Of a DNA stretch of 64,000 bases, positions 36,771 to 46,500 are shown piece by piece (the stretch's first letter is position 1; every line of letters starts with the position of its first letter). The notes beneath the pieces are model-generated. The model saw nothing but the letters and a program-made list of their open reading frames with translations. It had not been told where the DNA came from and did not search any database. The translations under genes were made by a program, and so were the position numbers. The stretch comes from Phorcus lineatus (taxonomy: Eukaryota; Mollusca; Gastropoda; Trochida; Trochidae): positions 4,836,001 through 4,900,000 of the forward strand of contig OV121090.1 in the NCBI GenBank assembly GCA_921293015.1. The letters run 5' to 3'.

Positions 36771-37537
36771 TATAAGTGATCGAGTATATTGTTTGCCTTT
36801 AAAAGATCTGTTCTCATTGGCATTAGTTCTAAACTGTCACTTGCTCCATGCTGTTAATCATCTAAAACATTATGATAAAATGGGTAATACGTTATGTCAT
36901 TAACTTTCATCCATACATAACATGTGTGAAGCATAGGCAGAAGGACCCCTTTTAAAATATAAAGAGGAGAGATACCTTTTTTCTAAATGAAGTTGAAAGT
37001 GGGCTGCGATTGGTCAATGCAAGTTGCAACATGATTATATATTCTAACACAAACCACTTTCACAATGGTTGAAAAATACGAGAAAGCACAGGCGAAATAA
37101 CACAGCTTTGCAGGACTCCCATGTTTATGATTTGTGTACTTGATATGCTCCAATTAAAGGCACTATAGCACGATCTTTTCATTTTTATTTTTTTCAAATT
37201 TTCCTTTACAGAGAGTCAATCATCTCATTAATCAATCGATAATCAGTAGACGTCGAAAGTATCACGCATCAAATAAGAACTGCACGCAGCCATTTTAATG
37301 TGAACAGCTCTTCCTTTTGAGTTCAGGAAATTTAAGGACTTTTATTGGATCGACTAAAGTCTTGCAATTATTAACATCCCCTTTGAAAATCGTGCCACAG
37401 TATCTTTTAAGTTCACATACTGCTATACAAAAAATATTTTCCCACTCAATCAGATGGGAATCACCTGAAGCTTTCATGAGTAGTCGTTTTACATCTAACC
37501 GCTTTTTATATAGTTATAAGTTTTGATTTCATCATTT
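36771..37537. other. Spacer and SLC6 3' UTR
   Basis: A minus-strand AATAAA at 37341-37346, about 195 bases past the SLC6 stop, is a good poly(A) signal. Beyond it nothing is recognisable. Confidence 0.5.
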
Positions 37538-40500
37538 TCATGGTTTCGTGAAAATGTAAAATAGTTTCTCCTTAAACGTTCGTCGGTTTCTCAAAAGCTT
37601 TTCCCTATATTTAAAGGTATAGTCCCATTCATGCGGCATCCAGGTACCGTCCGGTTGTGTTGAAGCCTTGACTTTCTGAAAGCATTAATAAATAAAAAAT
37701 GCAACTAAAGTTGTTTTTTTAACAACGAATGCATCAATAGCTTATGCAACGTGTTATTAAATTTTCACAGTAATGTTTTAAAACCTGTTCCTCAACAATT
37801 AAGTAGGATTGAGTACTAATGACCCCAATTGGAAAAAATTATGTTTAAACTGATAATGCAAGATTATCGAGTTTCATCATCTTTGTATACATTGTATTAT
37901 ATTGGGATGACGATTCTAATTTTGTTCACTAATAATATATTACGTTCGGTTGTATAGAAAAAAATTAATCACCTTTGCTAGTGAATTCCCTTTCTGACTT
38001 GCTATTACCCTGGCCATGAAGACGGGTATAGGCAAGACGGGTATGAGAGCCACGAACCACCCGACCACGCTGGCATATTGCGGGTAGACGTAGGAACCAT
38101 AAGTGGGTGCCTTGTACTGGGATAGAGTCACAAACAGGATTATCTGGGGATAGATTGATCAGCATGTATTCTCGGATATGGTAACAACCGGATGATCCGG
38201 TGATGGATAATCACCTTGGTACTTAGTTACATAAAATAAATAACATGAATATTTTGGGATAGATTTGTTGAAATGATGTTTGGATAAAGTTAAACTGAAA
38301 TGATCACAGTATTCAGCAAGTGTTGACTTCAACAAAGAAACTGGCGGGAAAATCTTAAATTTGTCAACAGGGCCCCATTGCACAAAGCACTAAGGTAACC
38401 TTAAATCACTGAAGTAGCCTTAGCAAACGGTTAAAGAATGGCACTATGGTTAACCTTAGTGTTGTTAACCTTGGTGCTAAGTAGCTCTGTGCAATGACCA
38501 CCAGGGCTGTAAAGGCAAGCTAAATATAAACGATACCTTATTGTTTTGATAAAAAACATTGTTATGGATGACAATTTCTCTGTTTATTTTCCCGACGTTT
38601 CTGGGCAACTTCTTGCCCCTTCATCAGGCTGCTTGCAAGAAGTAGCCCAGAAACGTACAGAAACGTGTAGAAACGTCGTGAAAATAAATAAAGAAGTTGT
38701 CATCCATAACATTGTCTAGTATCACTACACAAACTTCTAAATTCCTTTGAAGAAACGTATTGTTTTATTACGAGTAAATGATGCCACCTACCATAAGTAA
38801 CATTGGTGTGACGAAGGCCCAGAGAATCTTCACTAGAACGGGTAGTTTTCTGCCCATCATCATCTCAATATCACTGTCTAACTGATGGATACCTGGCAGA
38901 AGAACAAGCTATTAGACAGTAACACAATCTAGTCATAAAGGTCAACACTGCCAACAATCGTGTTAAACAGTGATTTTCATTCTTGTTAAACTGTGACAAA
39001 GTCTTTTTAAAACGTGGCATATATGTGTTACAAGTACATATTTAATCATCTTAGGCAGACCAGTCGTATGAGACGGTTGCATAGCCCAATCGGCCTTTAA
39101 AAGCCGAACAAAATCGTGTTGGACATTGACACACTTAGACAGTCTTGTCATAACGTGCTACAGTTGATTACGACAGGGGAACAGTCGTGTTAGACGGAAC
39201 ACAATTGTGTTAGACTGGAACACAATCGTCTTGGAAGGAAACACAATCATCTTGGACTGGAACATAATCGTGTTGGACGGAAACACAATGGTGTTGGACG
39301 GAAACACAATCGTGCTGGACGGAAACACAATCCTGTTGGACGGAAACACAATCTGGTTGTATGGGAACACAATCGTGTTGGACTGGAACACAATCGTGTT
39401 AGACTGGAACACAATCGTGTTGGACTGGAACACAATAATGTTGGACTGGAACACAATCGTCTTGGAAGGAAACACAATCATCTTGGACTGGAACATAATC
39501 GTGTTGGACGGAAACACAATGGTGTTGGACGGAAACACAATCGTGCTGGACGGAAACACAATCTGGTTGTATGGGAACACAATAGTGTAAGACGGGAACA
39601 CAATCGGGTTGTATGGGAACACAATAGTGTAAGACGGGAACACAATCAGGTTGTATGGGAACACAGTGTAAGACGGGAACACAATCGGGTTGTATGGGAA
39701 CACAATAGTGTAAGACGGGAACACAATCGGGTTGTATGGGAACACAATAGTGTAAGACGGGAACACAATCGGGTTGTATGGGAACACAATAGTGTAAGAC
39801 GGGAACACAATCGGGTTGTATGGGAACACAATAGTGTAAGACGGGAACACAATCGGGTTGTATGGGAACACAATAGTGTAAGACGGGAACACAATTGGGT
39901 TGTATGGGAATACAATAGTGTAAGACGGGAACACAATAGGGTTGTATGGGAATACAATAGTGTAAGCCGGGAACACAATCGGGTTGTATGGGAACACAAT
40001 AGTGTAAAACGGGAACACAATAGTGTAAAACGGGAACACAATCGTGTTATATGGGAACACACTCATGATAAACGGAGACTTTGCTCTGTAAGACACTGAC
40101 ATATAGATGTACTATGGTTACACTATTGCGTTAGACAAGCATAATGTTTATTCACTTATCTAACATTCAATGTGCTTATATTACTGAAATAGTTGTTAAC
40201 AGAGTCATATTCGCGTGTATATTAGCAAGATACAGATGGCATCACTTACCATAGATCCAAACTGCAGCGACACATTCCACTGTACAGTAAATGAAGAGAG
40301 ACATTGCAACAAGATACCAGTCGAGCAGTTGGAATATGTACGGACCTCCCTGTAATGAAAGTCACTACTAGAAATCCTAATATACAGTGCAGTAACTTCA
40401 ATATACGAACTCCCTTATAACAATTGAAGACGTGTAAGATTTCAGCAAAGGTGTTTCATTTGGATTGTAACATGGGACATGCCACCAGCCTTTAGTAACC

Positions 40501-43500
40501 ACTGTTTGTGGCATTTCAAATATTTGAACTATAACAATATTAGAAAAAGGAAAAAAACTCAAGGCACATATTATCAAAATTCAAGTCAATTCATAATGCA
40601 TTATCAAAACATAGTAATCACTGTTGTATCCCAATTATGGATCTATCCCATCTTAAGATCTGATGACTATCGGTTCTATCCCAACTATGGATATAGCAAT
40701 TTCTATTTTGGATATACAAATCTAAGATAGGAAAGCAAGTTAATATTTTGATTTTGATAAGAATACTGATTTAAAAATTTCAATCTTGCAAGAAATGACT
40801 CTAATGAAAAAATTATTTTGATTGGAGAAAATATTTTGATGAAATATTGATTTTGATGAAAAAAGTGAATTTGATAATATTTATAATATTTTGAAGGCGA
40901 ATAAAGTTAGATGGTGTACAGCTGCATGCCAAAAGTTTGTTCACATACATGAATATACTAGTGCAAATATCATATTATTTGAGATGCCTTTGAGTTATCG
41001 TAGCGTTGCGAAAAACCAACGTATAATATTGAATTTTTTAAAACACATATGCAGATCCATTCTTCATTAAGGCAAATGTTTCTCGTACCCGACAATTATC
41101 CGTAACAGTTTTGGCTGGTCATTAAAGGTCAAAATTCCGAAAACACTCATTTTTGCCTACCTGAGTGCAGATGATACAGCCAAGCAGAAAGGCCCCGACA
41201 CACAGACCCGCGGTCACCAGAGTCCGTCTCCGGCCCAAAGTATGGGGGAACTGGTCAATGATAGCAGTGGACACGATCTCCGCGAATAGGAACTGCAAGG
41301 TGAATATGTAGAAATTATCATAACTTGCATAAATTTAAAATTTAGGTTACGAGATGAGTTCGTTACAGTTATCATTCGAGTTGCAGGTGAGCATGAATAA
41401 GATATGTGAAATGCAAGTGCGATATTAATGCGATCATGATTTGCGTAGTTCTCATAACAATAATTTCAAACATCAACATAAAAATATTACGCGCTTAACA
41501 ATCATTTTATGTGTTTTTGTTACTTAATAAAGTAAGCATTCTATTAATGACGCTTCCAGATAAACAAACGATAGTCCGTCGCGGATCTAGGGATTTTGAA
41601 AGTGGATTGGTGGGGGCCTATCCCCTTTTAAGATCGATTTGGGCAAAAGAGGAGGGGACGATTACAAAATGAACTCCCCCCACCCCAAATTCTTGAATTA
41701 TCACACAAGTGACTTGTACTGTGGTTATAGGTAAGTATCGTTACAAGATAGCTATCATAATATGTACATGTAAAGGACCGTGAACAACTCGGTTGCTAAC
41801 CACAGGAGAACACTAGTTGAATAGACTTGAATGATGAGTATGACGGTCCCCCTAGCTGATGGTCCGGTCCCCCTACCTGGGAGTCCGGTCCCCCTAACTG
41901 GGAGTCCGGTCCCCCTAGCTGATGGTCCGGTCCCCCTACTTGGGAATCCGGCGCCCCTACCTGGGAGTCCGGTCCCCCTACCTGGGAGTCCAGCCCGACG
42001 GTGAGGAGCATGAGGAAGAAGAGGAAGGCCCACAGCTGGGGGAGAGGAAGACGAGACAGGGCCTCTGTGTACGCCACAAACCCGAGGCCAGGACCTGGAT
42101 TGGAGCAGCGAATCACGTGACATTTGTAAAATCACAATTGCATTATATTTGTTCCGCCAAAGCATTTACATTGCGGTGTATGAGGAATGCTTTGGTAATA
42201 AGTTATAATTTGCCTGAACCTGGTACAAGGCAAAACAGTTACAAATGATAGGAATATGGAGGCACAAATTTGGAATTAACATTTCAAAAAGTCTGAAGTT
42301 GACATATGCCGAGTAATGAACAATTTCACGAACTCGAGGTCGCCAATAACCGAAGCTTGTGAGACGAAACTGACAGTTTGAATAACTGTGCCCGGAGAGA
42401 TCTCTATTATGCGTAGCGTAGATTAAGGACTTCATTTGATAAGATTGTCATTCTCATATGGTTGATCTTTTAATAAACATTTAAAAACATGATGCATGTC
42501 GATAAGACATATTTCTACATATCTGTAGTTTCTATGTCTTCACCAAATGTCCCACTGTTGCGTATGATTAAACATATGTCTCTCTCTGATCTTCAATTCG
42601 AATATTAATCGTAACCTAGGTACAGAACAATTCAAAAGTATCGTACGGTAAGAGTTAACAAAATTGAAATTATCCAGAAAAACCCACCTGAGGACACGAC
42701 TTTAGATATTACTACGCCCAGTTTGTTAGCCATGACACCCAGGACAGAAAAGGTGACAAAACCAGCGAATATGCTCGTTCCTTCTGAAGCAGCACAAAGT
42801 ATCACAGAGTCTCTGGAAGCAGGAAGTGATGAAATACCATTGTTAGGAAAAAGGGAATTTTACATTTCTTTTTTAGTTTTTAAAACGAGATTGAAAATGT
42901 TTTCGATATATGCCTTTCTGATAGTTCACAAATGTAACATTGTTTTATTGCGGATCAAACCATCTCCAGTAGTACACATTCTTGTACTTCTTAGGTCTTT
43001 GCAGGATTCGAACCCATACACTCAAGGCAATAAAGGCAGAATCAAATTCACGAGCATTTAACCAGCTCACCCATCTCGCCTGGACATCGTTTGTCAATTA
43101 TGTTTGATTAAAAATCAGTGCAATACATATAAATCGTTCAATTTTAGCATCTGTCGATTTCAAGTTGACAAAGGTTTTATTCTGTACAAAGACGACTTTG
43201 CTTTTAGTTATTCGAATTGAAGAACAGATGTTTAAACCGTACCTATATACTATGGATTTGTGAATATATTTTCGCCGTATTTCAATTTCCGTTTATCTAA
43301 TTGATGCTCGACTTACCGTCGTGTATGTTGACCCTTCGTTGGTTAGAAAGAGAGAAGCCAAATTGGATTTTATCATAAGTAGGTCATCAAACGGCGACGT
43401 CGTTTCGAAAGTTATCATTTAAAAGCCTCAGCTGTTTCCGTATAATTAGGGAGAAAACTTTTTTTATTCGACTTTTGACTTTGAACTTTCTTTCAGCCTT

Positions 43501-46500
43501 TCTGCCTGGCTATTTGATTATTCTTGACAGAACACGATCATGGCAGAGGTTTGGGTGACACTCAGCAAACATTCGATCTAAGAAGTGTTTTTATTAGCTG
43601 ATATTTTGTCTTGGAGTCTTTTGCAGGTAGGGAATAGAGCGTATGTTTCAGAAGCGTTCTTACTCAAACAGAAGTTAGTATAGGAATATATCACTTGATC
43701 AACAATTGTAGGGAGAGAGTTAAAGTTCATATGGTGAAATATACAAGTTAAAGGTATTCGCACCTGAGAAGAGGTTCATTGAAGCGGTTGTAGCTGGACG
43801 AGGTGGTTATGATACCCCAGCCCGGGCCCAGTGAGTAGAACACCTGGATACACGCCTCTAGCCATACCTGGGGATCATACAGGTGTTTGGTCAGGTGAGT
43901 GAGTAAGTTTAGGAGTTAACGTTTTTCCACTATTTTTCTGTTATCAAACACTCGATTTGGCTAAAACTGACAACGTTTATGTCTCATAGAATATTGTTTG
44001 GCTTTGCTACGTGTCGAAATACAACAAAACCTGATTTAAGATATTCATCCCCAATCATATTTACGTGTTTTCGATAATACTTTAGAAAAGTCCTTGGACA
44101 GGTTTAAAAGCCTTACTTGACAGGTCAAATTTTCAAATCAACTAGTTAAAAGACCCTGTAAAATTACTCGTCTTCTAGTCATATATAGAAGAGTTTCGAA
44201 AATTATTTACTTGATGACTTTCACATATTGTTCGTCAAAAATATTCGTTTGCCTTCATCTTCACATTAGTTAATGCATTTCAGATACATTCTGAATGTAT
44301 TAATGCATTATACTGCTCGAGTACAACTCATTTTACCTGTGCATGCAGTAGTTTGCTGAAGTCAGGGGTGATGTAGTACACCAGTCCGTCCACAGCACCG
44401 GGCAGTGTCATGACCCGGATGAAGATGGCGGTCAGTAGAATGTAGGGCAGTAGAGCTGTCACATAAACCACCTGTGTACAGATGAGATGTGACATCATCT
44501 TTTCTATCATCATTATTAAACCTTTGCAATACCTCGATGTATTTATGCATGTCATTTATTGCATGTCATTTATGTATGTCATTTTATGCATCAGATATAG
44601 ATTCAGATTGATTGCCATGCCATCATTTAGAAACCTACACCAATCATATCTTACGTTAAACTTGTTATAGAAAACGTACTAACTGGGCATATAAGATTAA
44701 GCAGCTATTTTACGCTTATGGGTTTGGACATGTCTGGGTACAACAGGGAGTAGGGGATAAAGTTTTATTTTTAAAGATATTCAATGAAAGCTGAATTGAT
44801 TGTGCAAAACGAGACTGGCACGCAAAACTTACAGATAAAGTCTCGCCACAATTCTATTCCACAATAAAAAAATAACTTATATACTTATATATAACATAAA
44901 TAATATAAAGTACAGGAAAGCATTGCTTATTTTCAAAAGCTGTTACATCCGTCTTGGAATACAAAAATGGTTTTTGTGACTGAGAAATCTGATAGTAAAT
45001 GTTTCATTATGTAATGTAACTGAAGATGAAATACATATTGTATATCATTGTCCAATGTATCGAACTCGTCGTGATGATGTACCGTTATTATTTAAGAAAA
45101 ATATAAATAGTGTTCAGTATTTAATGGAATCTTGATGGGAAATTTTTATCAATTCTTAGATAACGTGTTTCGTGTACGAATGTGCATGTGTGTTAAATTA
45201 TTGGTCAAATGGCCTCGAAACAACAAAACTGTTGAATTGAATTGAATTTAATTGAAATACCTCGATGTGCCTTTCGCCGCTAATGGCTGAAATATTGCCC
45301 AAGCGGCGTTAAACAATAACTCACTCACTCGATGTGCCTTGACCATATGATTCACCTGTATACAGGGTGAATAAGGAGGAAACAGGATGAGCATGCACAG
45401 ACAGGGATATTATGAATGATTGGAGATACCTCTAATGTCAATTTGTCTATTTCATTTATATTTGTAATTTGGGGGAGGGACACCTTACAGTTTGTAAACT
45501 AATGCATATGTCCATCATTTGTCATGGCCGTCTTTATCTCGTACCAATACGAGGGGGGCTTGGAACTATAATTTGCCTCATATGGAACTTTTCAACATAT
45601 AACAACATTATAAGGCATGTTGATCTTAAAGGCACTATTGCACGAAGTTTTAAGGGAAATACCTTCATCTTACGATAACGAAAACAACTGTAACTTATTG
45701 CAAGACAATATCTAAATCAACAAGATAACTCATTAATAAACGATGAGTTTAGACTAAAATGGTCGCATCCAATTTCCCCTTGAAACGTGATCATTTTGTT
45801 CGGTTCGGGTCGATTTATGAAATGTTGACCCAATGAAATAAGTACACACTGCATTAACTAATATTTATTAAGAAAATTTTAAAGAAATCCTAAATTGCAC
45901 AGTGTCGTTTAGAGATAAAAACATCACAGTGGCCGTGCATCTAATCTTACCTTGCCCGTTGCTTTCACTCCACGGAACAAACACAGGAAGATGATGACGT
46001 AGGAGGCAAAAAGACAGCCGAGAATGTGCCACTGCATAGACCCCATCTTGTGAAGTCCAGCTGATACACCAAGCACGTTGTATCTGGAAGCAGAAGTTAG
46101 CAATGGTTGACTTTGAGAAGGTTGCCATAAATCGCTTTTAGACTTGTCATAGACCATGGTTATCATTTTCTAAATTTTAACTTTTTTTAAGCGTTAAACT
46201 AATGCTGTATGAAACTTTGTGCTCGGTGGCATCGCTCAACAGCAAGGGTAGACAGTACAGAGCACTATATATATATTTTCACTATCACTTGCCATCTTTG
46301 CCAGCAAGGCATATCATACGCAACTCTCAATCACCGGTAATCTAAGCCTTGTCGGATATTCGCAACTTCTCTGTACTACATATTTAATCTACTACAACGG
46401 ACCTTGATGATTCTTTTACAGATATTTTCGCGGTTGCTACTCATCGCAATCTTACGCGCTTCAGACACACCAAAAATGTTGGTGCATACAGCAAAATTGA

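Noticed and set aside
39158-40102. 314-codon minus-strand frame with [14 protein letters not shown] repeats
   Set aside because: A 21-bp minisatellite inside an intron keeps several frames open. The exons on each side splice over it in frame.
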